From Variovorax sp. dw_308 (lineage in GTDB: Bacteria > Pseudomonadota > Gammaproteobacteria > Burkholderiales > Burkholderiaceae_C), in contig NZ_JAATOM010000003.1 of the NCBI RefSeq assembly GCF_019207085.1, positions 310,001 through 374,000 of the forward strand: DNA of 64,000 bases, in the 5' to 3' direction. A program made the translations under genes and the position numbers. This document shows positions 9,186 through 19,160 of the stretch, piece by piece (position 1 is the stretch's first letter; each line of letters starts with the position of its first letter). Under the pieces are notes generated by a model. The model was not told the origin of the DNA. It did no database searches and saw only the letters and a program-made list of their open reading frames with translations.

Positions 9186-9378
9186 TGTTGAGAACGTTCA
9201 GTGGATGGATTGGCAATAGAAACGGGGAGCGGAAATCGCGATAAGAACGCGCGTAGAAGTCGCGAAGATTCCGTAGCGAGGGCGTTGAGGTCGGGTCGAG
9301 GAGCGGAGCCGTACTCTGGTACGGTGAGCACCGCAGGCCCGAGATCGGCGTCCGCAGCAGGAAGATTCGCGGCTTCGG
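9186..9378. other. intergenic segment with a perfect hairpin, possibly a dispersed element
   Basis: A 193-bp gap between the Bug receptor gene and kdgD, unusually long inside an otherwise compact same-strand run. It holds a perfect 6-bp stem with a TCTG loop at 9309-9324. The stretch GGCGTCCGCAGC, found near its kdgD-distal end, also occurs in the gap on the other side of kdgD (about 8244-8257). No credible small gene was seen. It could be an intergenic palindromic repeat or an mRNA-processing site. Confidence 0.4.
9309..9324. repeat. short perfect hairpin (6-bp stem, 4-nt loop)
   Basis: CCGTAC, TCTG loop, GTACGG. There is no T-tract on either side, so it is not a classic intrinsic terminator. 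It sits inside the gap between the Bug gene and kdgD and may be the core of an intergenic palindromic element. Confidence 0.45.
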
Positions 9379-10368
9379 TCAATCGAGCTTGATGTCGGCG
9401 TCGGCGACCACCTTGGCCCAGCGCGCGCGCTCCTTGTTGAAGAAGGCTTCCTCTTCAGCCGGAGACATCGTCACGACCTCTGCGCCCTGTACCGCCATGC
9501 GCGAGCGAATGTCGGCGGAGCGGATGATGGTGATCAGTTCCTTGTTCAGGCGCTGGATGATCGCGTCCGGCGTGCCCTTGGCCACGCGCACACCTTGCCA
9601 GGTGCCGGTTTCGAACCCGGGCACGCCTTGCTCCGCGATGGTCGGCACGTCGCCCAGCAGCGGCATGCGGGTGGCCTTCGATACGCCCAGCACCTTGAGC
9701 TTGCCGCCCTGCACTTGCGGCAGCGTCGCCAGCATGCCGTTCATCAGGATCTGGGTCTGGCCGGCGACGGTGTCCTGCACCGCCTGCACGCCGCCCTTGT
9801 ACGGCACGTAGGTCCACTTGGCGCCGACCGCGCGCTGCAACGCCACGCCGGCCAGGTGCGGCGCGCTGCCGGTGGCGGTCACCGCGAAGTTCAGGTCGCT
9901 GGTCTTCGACAAGGCGACCAGTTCCTTCAGGTTGCTGGCCTTGACCGACGGATGCACCACCAGCAGGTGCGGCGAATAGGCCAGCATGGTCACGCCGCGC
10001 AGGTCCTTCGAAGGGTCGAACGAGAGCTTGGTGTAGACCGATGGGCTGATGGCCAGCGCGCCCACGTCGCACAGCAGCAGCGTGTAGCCGTCCGGAGCCG
10101 ATTTAGAGACGGCGTCCGCACCCAGGTTGCCGTTGGCGCCTGCCCGGTTCTCGACGATCACCGGTTGGCCCAGCGCCAGCGACAGCGGCTGGCTGATGAA
10201 GCGCGCAATGATGTCCGACGAGCCGCCCGGCGGGTACGGAACGATGATCTTGATCGGCTTGGTGGGCCAGTTGGCCGGCGCGGCGGCCTGGGCCAGTGCC
10301 GCGATCGGTGCGGCAGCCAGCAGGCTGGCCACGCCGGCGGCAAGAAGGGAGCGACGTGCAGGAATCAT
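9379..10368 (-). CDS. Bug/TctC-family periplasmic substrate-binding receptor, 329 aa
   Basis: The start is MIPARRSLLAAG, preceded by AAGGAG; the open frame extends further upstream without a ribosome site. A signal peptide ends at about AALAQA. After it comes WPTKPIKIIVPYPPGGSSDIIAR, the signature of tripartite-tricarboxylate-transporter receptors, followed by ENRAGANGNLGADAV and APDGYTLL. Such receptors bind carboxylates or other small acids in the periplasm and usually feed TctAB permeases. None is encoded here, as is common for the expanded Bug family. Its place between the GntR regulator and kdgD suggests a uronate or aldarate ligand (inference). Confidence 0.88.
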   Translation of the reverse strand: MIPARRSLLAAGVASLLAAAPIAALAQAAAPANWPTKPIKIIVPYPPGGSSDIIARFISQPLSLALGQPVIVENRAGANGNLGADAVSKSAPDGYTLLLCDVGALAISPSVYTKLSFDPSKDLRGVTMLAYSPHLLVVHPSVKASNLKELVALSKTSDLNFAVTATGSAPHLAGVALQRAVGAKWTYVPYKGGVQAVQDTVAGQTQILMNGMLATLPQVQGGKLKVLGVSKATRMPLLGDVPTIAEQGVPGFETGTWQGVRVAKGTPDAIIQRLNKELITIIRSADIRSRMAVQGAEVVTMSPAEEEAFFNKERARWAKVVADADIKLD

Positions 10369-10438
10369 TGTTGTCTCCTTGAAGGGTTTGTCAGGTGCGC
10401 TCGAAATGACAGCGCAATCATTTTCGTCGTCAGTCATC

Positions 10439-10445
10439 GTACAAC
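10439..10445. promoter_or_regulatory. candidate operator half-site upstream of the Bug/kdgD operon
   Basis: GTACAAC, identical to one arm of the palindrome at 11342-11354 (GTTGTAC on the other strand). It lies about 70 bp upstream of the Bug start, between the regulator gene and the catabolic genes it may control. A 7-nt match is weak alone; position makes it worth noting. Confidence 0.3.
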
Positions 10446-10484
10446 TAAAAATACAACACGTCCAGCGGGGCAGCCTCAAAAAAC

Positions 10485-11318
10485 TCAGGCTTCGGAAGCC
10501 GGGGGCGTGGGGGCGGCGGTCTTTTGCGCGGCCTCTTGCGCCACGCGCAGCCGTTCGCGGCTGTTCGTCAGGTGGATGCGCATGGCGGCGCGCGCTGATT
10601 CGGGGTCGCGCCGCGCGATCGCGGCATAGATCTCTTCGTGCTCGCGGTTGACGCGCGTCAGGTAGGCCCCGCCGCGGTCGCTGTTGCGGATGGCGCTGAT
10701 GCGCGTGCGCGGGATGATCGTGGTGCCGAGGTGGCTCATGATGTCCGCGAAGTACGGATTGCCGGTCGCCTTGGCGATCGCCAGGTGGAAGCGGAAGTCG
10801 GGCGACACCGTGTCCCCTGCTGCCGACACGTTGCTCTCGAATTCGTCGAGCGCCTGGCGCATGGCCAGCAGCTGCTCGTCGGTACGGCGGCTGGCGGCCA
10901 GCCCGGCCGACTCGGTCTCCAGGCTGATGCGCAGCTCGAGCACGGCCAGCACGTCGACCGATGCGGCGATTTCGCCCGGGTCGAGCCGGAACACACCTCC
11001 CGCGCGCGGCTGCAGCACGAAGGTGCCCACGCCATGGTGCGTCTCGACCAACTCGGCCGCCTGCAGCTTCGACAACGCCTCGCGCACCACGGTGCGGCTG
11101 ACGCTGTAGGCCTGCATGATTTCGGATTCGGTGGGCAGCTTGTCGCCGGGGCGCAGCACCTGGTTGCGGATCTTGTCGCTCAGGTCGTCGACCAGGCCAT
11201 GGGCCAGGCCGCGTGCGCGTTGGCGCGGGCGGCCGACGAAGGGGGCGCCGGCTTCCGTGCTTGTTGTTGTGGCCCGCATGTCTCTTTTTAAGGGATTACC
11301 CGTATCAGTCATCGCCAT
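10485..11318 (-). CDS. FadR-subfamily GntR transcriptional regulator, 277 aa
   Basis: An N-terminal winged helix-turn-helix spans roughly residues 40-105: LSDKIRNQVLRPGDKLPTES then SVSRTVVREALSKLQAAELV and GVGTFVL. It is followed by an all-helical FCD ligand domain with metal-site-type residues (DPGEIAASVDVLAVLELR, DFRFHLAIAKATGN, VNREHEEIYAAI). FadR/FCD regulators usually respond to organic acids. It is transcribed away from the ABC-udh-TRAP genes and heads the minus-strand catabolic genes, so it is the probable local repressor of both arms, with an aldarate or uronate intermediate as effector (inference). The start is uncertain: MAMTDTG at 11318 has no clear ribosome site, and MRATTTS about 13 codons later is an alternative. 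Confidence 0.88.
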   Translation of the reverse strand: MAMTDTGNPLKRDMRATTTSTEAGAPFVGRPRQRARGLAHGLVDDLSDKIRNQVLRPGDKLPTESEIMQAYSVSRTVVREALSKLQAAELVETHHGVGTFVLQPRAGGVFRLDPGEIAASVDVLAVLELRISLETESAGLAASRRTDEQLLAMRQALDEFESNVSAAGDTVSPDFRFHLAIAKATGNPYFADIMSHLGTTIIPRTRISAIRNSDRGGAYLTRVNREHEEIYAAIARRDPESARAAMRIHLTNSRERLRVAQEAAQKTAAPTPPASEA

Positions 11319-11341
11319 GTCTTGATCATAATTCGGGCCTC

Positions 11342-11354
11342 GTTGTACGACAAC
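11342..11354. promoter_or_regulatory. candidate GntR/FadR operator (GTTGT-N3-ACAAC)
   Basis: A 13-bp site with perfect 5-bp arms and a 3-bp spacer, matching the GT-Nx-AC architecture known for FadR-type operators. It lies in the 92-bp region between the divergent regulator gene (start 11318) and the ABC permease gene (start 11411), where it could repress both directions. The regulator-operator pairing is inferred from position and motif class. Confidence 0.6.
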
Positions 11355-11410
11355 ACATAACTGACAATACGAGATAAAAACTTCATGTTCAACGTTCGAG
11401 CCACCCGGCC

Positions 11411-12160
11411 ATGAAGTACTCCCTCGACTTCACCCCCCTGCTTCCCTATTGGCCCGTCTTCGTGAACGGGGCCTGGCTCACGCTCAAGATGACCGCGGTG
11501 GCCGTGGTCGTGGGCGTGGCGGTCGGCACGCTGGTGGCCTTTGCCAAGCGCGGCAGGAACAAGCCGCTCGCGCGCCTGTGCTCGGCCTATATCGAGGTGG
11601 TGCGCAACACGCCCTTCCTGGTGCAGATCTTCCTGCTGTACTTCGGGCTGGCCAGTTTCGGGGTGCGCATGCCGACCTTCGCGGCGGCGGTGCTGGCGAT
11701 GATCATCAACATCGCGGCATATGCGGCAGAGATCATCCGCGCCGGGCTGGAGTCGGTGCCGCGCGGGCAGATCGAGGCGGCCGAATGCCTGGGACTGTCG
11801 AAATGGCGCATCGGCTGGCATGTGATGCTGCAGCCGTCGATCGAAAAGGTCTACCCGGCCCTCACCAGCCAGTTCCTGCTGATGATGCAGGCCTCGGCCA
11901 TGGCCTCCCAGATCTCGGCGGAAGAACTCACGGCCATCGCCAACACGGTGCAGTCGGACACCTTCCGTTCTCTTGAAACGTACATCGTGGTGGCGGCCCT
12001 CTACCTGGTGTTGTCCCTCGTCATCAAGTTCGTCACCGGCCTGCTCGGCGAATACCTGTTCCGCCGCCGGCGCGTGCTGCGCAAGGCCGCTGCCAGCTCG
12101 GGCCGGCTGATGGTCGACACCACGCAAGCCAACGTGGCGAGCCACGGCGGCGCCGCATAG
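11411..12160 (+). CDS. polar-amino-acid-type ABC transporter permease (HisM-like), 249 aa
   Basis: Inner-membrane permease with about five hydrophobic segments. It has the HisMQ-type conserved stretches YIEVVRNTPFLVQIFLLYFGL and YAAEIIRAGLESVPRGQIEAAECLGLS, which holds the EAA loop that contacts the ATPase. It is the first gene of the plus-strand arm, followed after 9 bp by a second permease, an ATPase and a binding protein. Amino acid import is the family norm, but the surrounding pathway raises the possibility of an acidic sugar substrate. The C-terminus is a polar tail beyond the last membrane segment. Confidence 0.88.
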   Translation: MKYSLDFTPLLPYWPVFVNGAWLTLKMTAVAVVVGVAVGTLVAFAKRGRNKPLARLCSAYIEVVRNTPFLVQIFLLYFGLASFGVRMPTFAAAVLAMIINIAAYAAEIIRAGLESVPRGQIEAAECLGLSKWRIGWHVMLQPSIEKVYPALTSQFLLMMQASAMASQISAEELTAIANTVQSDTFRSLETYIVVAALYLVLSLVIKFVTGLLGEYLFRRRRVLRKAAASSGRLMVDTTQANVASHGGAA

Positions 12161-12169
12161 GGGCAAGCG

Positions 12170-12823
12170 ATGTTCGGCAGCTTCTCGCTCACCCACCTGC
12201 TCTACCTGTTCACCTCGATCGGGTGGACATTGGTGCTCTCCGCGCTGGCCTTCGCGCTCGGCGCGGTGGGCGGCTTCGGCGTGATGCTCGCGCGCATCTC
12301 GCCGCGGCCCTGGCTGCGCTGGCTGGCCGTCGCGTACATCGAGTGCATCCAGGGCATTCCGCTGCTGATCCTGCTGTTCATCGTGTACTTCGGGCTGTCG
12401 GTGTACGGGTTCCAGTTGCCCTCGTTGGTGGCCGCGGGGCTGGCGATGATGGTCTACGTCAGCGCCTACCTGGGCGACATCTGGCGTGGCTGCGTCGAGG
12501 CCATGCCCAAGCCGCAATGGGAAGCCGCCGAGTGCCTGGCCTTCTCGCGCTGGCAGACGCTGCGCCTCGTGATCATTCCGCAGGCCGTGCGGCTTTCCCT
12601 GCCGCCGACCGTGGGCTTCCTGGTGCAGATCATCAAGATGACATCGCTGGCCTCGGTCATCGGTTTTGTCGAACTGACACGCGCGGGCCAGATCATCAAC
12701 AACTCGATCTTCCAGCCCTTCCTGATCTTCAGCATCGTGGGCGCCTTCTATTTCGCCCTGTGCTATCCGCTGTCGCGCTGGAGCGAAGCGATGGAGAAAA
12801 AGCTCAATGTCGCCAATCGTTAG
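12170..12823 (+). CDS. polar-amino-acid-type ABC transporter permease, second subunit, 217 aa
   Basis: HisMQ-family inner-membrane permease. YIECIQGIPLLILLFIVYFGLS and YLGDIWRGCVEAMPKPQWEAAECLAFS (EAA loop) are present. It pairs with the permease encoded upstream to form the heteromeric membrane channel. Its 3' end overlaps the ATPase gene by 17 bp, indicating coupled expression. Substrate unknown; see the binding protein at 13593. Confidence 0.88.
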   Translation: MFGSFSLTHLLYLFTSIGWTLVLSALAFALGAVGGFGVMLARISPRPWLRWLAVAYIECIQGIPLLILLFIVYFGLSVYGFQLPSLVAAGLAMMVYVSAYLGDIWRGCVEAMPKPQWEAAECLAFSRWQTLRLVIIPQAVRLSLPPTVGFLVQIIKMTSLASVIGFVELTRAGQIINNSIFQPFLIFSIVGAFYFALCYPLSRWSEAMEKKLNVANR

Positions 12824-13535
12824 TCTCCAGGACGTGTACAAGAGCTTCGGCTCGAACCAGGTCCTCAAGGGCGTCTCGTTCGAAGTGGCCAAGGGCGAGA
12901 TGATCGCGATCATCGGCGCCAGCGGCTCGGGCAAGAGCACGGCCTTGCGCTGCATCGACCGGCTCGAAGCCATCGACCGCGGCACCATCGAAGTCGCCGG
13001 CATCCGCGTCGACAGCCCCTCGGTCGACCTGAAGCGCCTGCGGCTCGAAGTGGGCATCGTGTTCCAGAGCTACAACCTCTTCCCGCACCTCACGGTCGAG
13101 GAAAACATCATGCTGGCGCTGCGCCACGTGAAGAAGCTGTCGCGCAGCGAGGCGCACGAGGTCAGCATGCGCGTGCTCGACCAGGTCGGCCTGAAGGAAA
13201 AGGCCGGCGCCTATCCCGAGCAACTCTCGGGCGGCCAGCAGCAGCGCGTGGCGATTGCCCGGTCGCTGGCCATGTCGCCCAAGGTCATGCTGTTCGACGA
13301 AGTCACTTCCGCGCTCGACCCGCAACTCACCGGCGAAGTGCTGCGCGTGATGGAAGACCTCGCGGCCGGCGGCATGACCATGCTGCTGGTGACGCACGAG
13401 ATGGCCTTCGCCAAGCGCGTGGCCGACCGGATCATCTACATGCACCAGGGCAAGGTCTGGGAAACCGGCGCGGGCGACATGCTCGATTCGCCGAAGACCG
13501 CCGAGCTCAAGGCCTTCCTCGACAACGGCCTGTAG
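12807..13535 (+). CDS. amino-acid-type ABC transporter ATP-binding protein, 242 aa
   Basis: All nucleotide-binding motifs are intact: Walker A GASGSGKST (residues 37-45), Q-loop in IVFQSYNLFPH, signature LSGGQQQR, Walker B VMLFDEVTSALDP and the switch His in LLVTHEM. The length and the closing IYMHQGKVWETG segment fit GlnQ/HisP-type ATPases that energise polar amino acid importers. It starts inside the upstream permease gene. Confidence 0.93.
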   Translation: MSPIVSLQDVYKSFGSNQVLKGVSFEVAKGEMIAIIGASGSGKSTALRCIDRLEAIDRGTIEVAGIRVDSPSVDLKRLRLEVGIVFQSYNLFPHLTVEENIMLALRHVKKLSRSEAHEVSMRVLDQVGLKEKAGAYPEQLSGGQQQRVAIARSLAMSPKVMLFDEVTSALDPQLTGEVLRVMEDLAAGGMTMLLVTHEMAFAKRVADRIIYMHQGKVWETGAGDMLDSPKTAELKAFLDNGL

Positions 13536-13592
13536 GCGCCACACCCGTTTTTTTGTTCCTTCCATTCAACGAATCATTCCAGGAGACTTCCA

Positions 13593-14390
13593 ATGACTTC
13601 CAAGACCATGTTCGCCCGCACCGCCATCGCCGCCGTATTGCTGGCCTGCGGTGCGCACGCCGCGCTGGCCGACCAGTTCGACGACATCAAGAAGGCCGGC
13701 AAGGTTCGCGTGGCGATCGCCATCGGCACGCCGCTGTTCAGCTATGCCGACGCGAACCTTCAGCCCACCGGCTCCGACGTCGATACCGCAACCGAACTGG
13801 CCAAAGACCTGGGCGTGAAGCTCGAGATCGTGCCGATCACCACCGCCGCCCGGATTCCTACCCTGCAAGCGCAGCGCGCGGACCTCGTGATTTCCAGCTT
13901 GTCGATCACCGAGGAACGCGCCAAGGTCGTCGACTTCTCGATTCCCTATTCGGCCATCACCATCATGGTCGGCGCGCCCAAGGACATGAAGATCGCCAGC
14001 TACGCGGACCTGAATGGCAAGAAGATCGGCCTCACGCGCGCCACCACCAACGACACGCTGACGACCAAGGAAGCCAAGGGCGCCGAAATCATGCGCTATG
14101 AGGACGACGCCACGCTCATCACCTCGGTGGTCACTGGCCAGGTCGACATCTTCTCGAGCACGCCTTCGAACATGGGCGAGATCAACAAGCGCGCCCCGGG
14201 CAAGAACTTCGAGATGAAGTTCTCGCAACTCGACTCGGGCCTCGGCATCACGATGAACAAGGGCGAGCCGAAGCTGAAGGAATGGATCAACGCCTGGGTG
14301 TCGACCAACGTCAAGAACGGCAAGCTCAATGCCATCTACAAGAAGTACCACGGCCGCGACCTGCCCACCAATGTCGTGAAGCCCGCGTGA
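13593..14390 (+). CDS. ABC transporter periplasmic binding protein (SBP family 3), 265 aa
   Basis: AGGAGAC precedes the ATG. A Sec signal peptide ends after AHAALA. The mature protein has the family-3 pattern: KKAGKVRVAIAIGTPLFSYAD, GSDVDTATELAKDLGVKLEIV, and LVISSLSITEERAKVVDFSIPY. These receptors mostly bind amino acids or opines; some bind other acids. It completes the four-gene ABC importer and is separated by only 11 bp from uronate dehydrogenase, so the transporter probably supplies the uronate pathway or a co-metabolised acid. Ligand not predictable. Confidence 0.88.
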   Translation: MTSKTMFARTAIAAVLLACGAHAALADQFDDIKKAGKVRVAIAIGTPLFSYADANLQPTGSDVDTATELAKDLGVKLEIVPITTAARIPTLQAQRADLVISSLSITEERAKVVDFSIPYSAITIMVGAPKDMKIASYADLNGKKIGLTRATTNDTLTTKEAKGAEIMRYEDDATLITSVVTGQVDIFSSTPSNMGEINKRAPGKNFEMKFSQLDSGLGITMNKGEPKLKEWINAWVSTNVKNGKLNAIYKKYHGRDLPTNVVKPA

Positions 14391-14401
14391 GGAGGACCTG
14401 A

Positions 14402-16274
<1,873 letters not shown>

Positions 16275-16284
16275 TGGCCGTGCG

Positions 16285-16779
16285 ATGAGCTTGTTTACCC
16301 ATCTGAACGCAAGGTTGTCGCGCTGGGCGATGTACCTTGCGTGCCTGTGCCTGGTCGGCCTGTTGTCGGTCGTGGTGTACGGCGTGGTGCTTCGCTACGT
16401 CTTCAACAACGCGCCCGCCTACGTCGAGCAGGTCGCCTTGCTGCTGGTGATCTCGGTCGCCATGTTCGGCGCTTCCGCAGGTGTGCGGGACGCCGGCCAT
16501 ATCGGCCTGGATTCGCTGGTCAAGGTGCTGCCACCGCGCGGACAGTTCTGGTGCAAGTTCATCGTCTACGTGCTGAGCATCGCGTTTGCGGTGGCGCTGT
16601 TCCTCGGCGCAGGCGAGATGGCAGTCTCGACACATCACGACACCATTCCCACGCTGGGCATCTCCGAGTCGTACCGGTATTTGCCAGTGATGATCGCCGG
16701 CGTGCTCATCACCCTTTTTTCCCTTGAGCACATGGTTGCCCAGTTCACCGAAGAAGAGGTCGTTCCATCATGGCACTGA
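16285..16779 (+). CDS. TRAP transporter small permease (DctQ family), 164 aa
   Basis: Four hydrophobic segments and the DctQ-type core (VYGVVLRYVFNNAPAYVEQVALLLVISVAMFG). It begins 10 bp after the receptor gene and overlaps the large permease gene by 10 bp. It is the structural small subunit of the sodium-driven TRAP importer. Confidence 0.9.
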   Translation: MSLFTHLNARLSRWAMYLACLCLVGLLSVVVYGVVLRYVFNNAPAYVEQVALLLVISVAMFGASAGVRDAGHIGLDSLVKVLPPRGQFWCKFIVYVLSIAFAVALFLGAGEMAVSTHHDTIPTLGISESYRYLPVMIAGVLITLFSLEHMVAQFTEEEVVPSWH

Positions 16780-18122
16780 CACTGCTCACTGTCAGTTTCG
16801 GCGTCTTCCTGCTGTTCGGCATGCCGGTCGCTTTCGCGATCGGGCTGAGTTGCCTGCTGACCTTCGCCTTCGAGGGCCTGCCCTTCGAGACCGCCATCCA
16901 GATGATGGTGTCGGGCATGAACGTGTTCTCGTTCCTGGCCATTCCGTTCTTCATCTTCTCGGGTGAGCTGATGCTGCATGGCGGCATCGCAGACAAGATC
17001 GTCAACTTCGCGCGCAGCCTGGTCGGCCACTGGAAGGGCGGCCTGGGGCTGGCCAACGTGGTGGCCTCCACGCTGTTCGGCGGCGTCTCGGGCTCGCCCG
17101 TGGCGGACACCTCGGCCATGGGCGGCGTGATGATCCCGGTCATGGTCAAGGAAGGCTACGGCGCCGACTACGCGGTGAACGTGACCACGCACGCGTCGCT
17201 CTCGGGCGCGCTGATGCCGACCTCGCACAACATGATCATCTACGCCTTCGCGGCGCAGGCTGCCGCCGGTGAAATCGGCGGGCATGTGATCCGCGGCGTG
17301 TCGATCGGCGACCTGATGTTCGCCGGCCTGATCCCGGTGTTCTGGATCATGGTCTGCATGCTGGTGGCTGCCTACTGGCAAGCCGCCAGGTACGGCTACC
17401 CGCGCCGCCCCGACGGCACCACCGCCGTCGAACGCTTCCCTGGCTGGGGCGCGGTGCTGCGCACGTTCATCGCCGCGATCCCGGGCCTGATGGTGATCGT
17501 CATCATCCTGTTCTGCGTGATGGAAGGGGTGGCCACGGCGACGGAGGCAGCGGCCATCGCGGTGACCTACTCGCTGATATTGACGGTCTTCGTCTACCGC
17601 ACGATGAGCCGCAAGAACCTGTTCAAGTCGCTGGCCAAGGCCTCGAAGACCACGGGCGTGATCCTGCTGTTGATCGGCGTTTCGAACATGCTGCGCTACC
17701 AGATGGCGTACCTGGAGATCCCGGACACCATCGAGGCTGCGCTGCTGACCGCGACGACCACGCCGTGGATCATGCTGCTGTACATCAACATCATCCAGAT
17801 CTTCCTGGGCATCTTCCTGGACATGGCGGCCCACATCCTGATCACGACGCCGCTGTTCCTGCCGCTGGCGATCCAGATGGGCGTGGGCCCGGTGCAGTTC
17901 GGCATGATGCTGCTGCTCAACTGCGCGCTGGGGCTCGTGCATCCACCCGTGGGGACGGTGCAGTTCATCGGCTGTGCGATCGGCAAGATATCGATCGGGG
18001 AGGCGACGAAAACCGCCTGGCCCTACTACCTGGCGATCTTCATAGCAATCACGCTGGTGACCTATGTTCCAGCGTTCTCGACCTGGCTGCCATCGCTGAT
18101 CACCGGCCATGTGGTTCTGTAG
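16770..18122 (+). CDS. TRAP transporter large permease (DctM family), 450 aa
   Basis: A highly hydrophobic protein of about 12 membrane segments with DctM landmarks: FLLFGMPVAFAIGLSC at the N-terminus, FGGVSGSPVADTSAMG in the first half and a matching NCALGLVHPPVGTVQF in the second half. It catalyses Na+-coupled uptake with the DctP/DctQ subunits. Slightly longer than typical DctM (about 425 aa) owing to a short cytoplasmic loop around YPRRPDGTTAVERFPGW. Confidence 0.92.
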   Translation: MALTLLTVSFGVFLLFGMPVAFAIGLSCLLTFAFEGLPFETAIQMMVSGMNVFSFLAIPFFIFSGELMLHGGIADKIVNFARSLVGHWKGGLGLANVVASTLFGGVSGSPVADTSAMGGVMIPVMVKEGYGADYAVNVTTHASLSGALMPTSHNMIIYAFAAQAAAGEIGGHVIRGVSIGDLMFAGLIPVFWIMVCMLVAAYWQAARYGYPRRPDGTTAVERFPGWGAVLRTFIAAIPGLMVIVIILFCVMEGVATATEAAAIAVTYSLILTVFVYRTMSRKNLFKSLAKASKTTGVILLLIGVSNMLRYQMAYLEIPDTIEAALLTATTTPWIMLLYINIIQIFLGIFLDMAAHILITTPLFLPLAIQMGVGPVQFGMMLLLNCALGLVHPPVGTVQFIGCAIGKISIGEATKTAWPYYLAIFIAITLVTYVPAFSTWLPSLITGHVVL

Positions 18123-18125
18123 CTG

Positions 18126-19136
18126 ATGTTCGCCGTTTATGTATCCAACGCCGAGAGCGGCGACATCTCGGTCCTGCAGCTCGACCCGGCACTGCGCACG
18201 CTGACGCCGGTGCAGACGGTCGAAGTCGGCGGTGAAGTGATGCCGCTCGCGCTGAGTCCGAAGCGCGACCGCCTCTACGCGGCGCGCCGGTCGGAGCCAC
18301 GCGAGGCCGTGTGCTTTGCCATCGATGCGAAGAGCGGCGCGCTGTCGCTGCTCGGCGCTGGCCCGCTGCCGCAAAGCATGGCCTACATCGCGACCGACCT
18401 CACCGGCCGCTACCTCTTCAGCGCTTCCTACGGCGGCAACCTGATCGCGGTGAACGCCATCGACGGCAATGGAGTCGTGCAGGCCACGCAGCAGGTGGTG
18501 CCGACCGGACCGAATGCGCATGCCATCCTGGCGACGCCGTCCAACCGCTTCGTGTTCTCGACCAGCTTGGGCGGCAAGGTCGTGAACCAGTTCCGCTTCG
18601 ATGCCGCGACCGGGCAACTCGTGCCGAACACGCCGCCCAGCATCACGCCGCACGAAGGCGCGAGCCCGCGGCACTTCGTCTTCAGCCCTGACGCTCGCTT
18701 CGTCTACCTGCTGAACGAGCTGGACGCAAGCATCGACGTGCTCGTCTGCGACGCCGCAAGTGGCACCTTGAACCCGGTGCAGAACATCGGATCGCTGCCC
18801 CCGGGCTTCAGCGGCGAGCCATGGGCCGCCGACCTGCACCTGACGCCGGACGGCCGCTACCTCTACAGCAGCGAGCGCCGGTCCGACACGCTGGCCGCCT
18901 TCCGCGTCGACGCGGCCGATGGCACGCTTTCGCTGATCGGCCACACACCGACCGAATCGCAGCCGCGCGGCTTCAATATCACGGCGGACGGGCAATTCCT
19001 CATCGCCGCCGGCCAGAAATCGGATCGCTTGCGGCTTTACGGGATCGACAGCGCCTCCGGCGAACTGACGCCCGTCGGCGACGCCCCGGCGGGTCGCGGG
19101 GCCAACTGGGTCGAGAGCATCTCCCTCACTGCCTGA
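18126..19136 (+). CDS. lactonase-family beta-propeller protein (probable aldarolactonase), 336 aa
   Basis: Seven-bladed propeller of the 6-phosphogluconolactonase/YkgB family. Blade repeats such as LSPKRDRLYAARR, TDLTGRYLFSASYGGN, PNAHAILATPSNRFVFSTSLGG, ASPRHFVFSPDARFVYLLNEL and LTPDGRYLYSSERRSDTLAAF are evenly spaced, and no signal peptide is present. Known relatives hydrolyse sugar lactones. Its position, 3 bp after the TRAP permease and just before the aldarate dehydratase, suggests it opens galactaro- or glucarolactone produced by uronate dehydrogenase. This role is inferred; a 6-phosphogluconolactonase role is less likely as no zwf is nearby. Confidence 0.82.
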   Translation: MFAVYVSNAESGDISVLQLDPALRTLTPVQTVEVGGEVMPLALSPKRDRLYAARRSEPREAVCFAIDAKSGALSLLGAGPLPQSMAYIATDLTGRYLFSASYGGNLIAVNAIDGNGVVQATQQVVPTGPNAHAILATPSNRFVFSTSLGGKVVNQFRFDAATGQLVPNTPPSITPHEGASPRHFVFSPDARFVYLLNELDASIDVLVCDAASGTLNPVQNIGSLPPGFSGEPWAADLHLTPDGRYLYSSERRSDTLAAFRVDAADGTLSLIGHTPTESQPRGFNITADGQFLIAAGQKSDRLRLYGIDSASGELTPVGDAPAGRGANWVESISLTA

Positions 19137-19160
19137 GCCAGCCTCTCCGGAAGGACTGAC

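Noticed and set aside
11309..13057. Minus-strand open frame opposite the ABC permease and ATPase genes
   Set aside because: It overlaps the regulator-ABC promoter and three well-supported genes and has a shadow-type composition.
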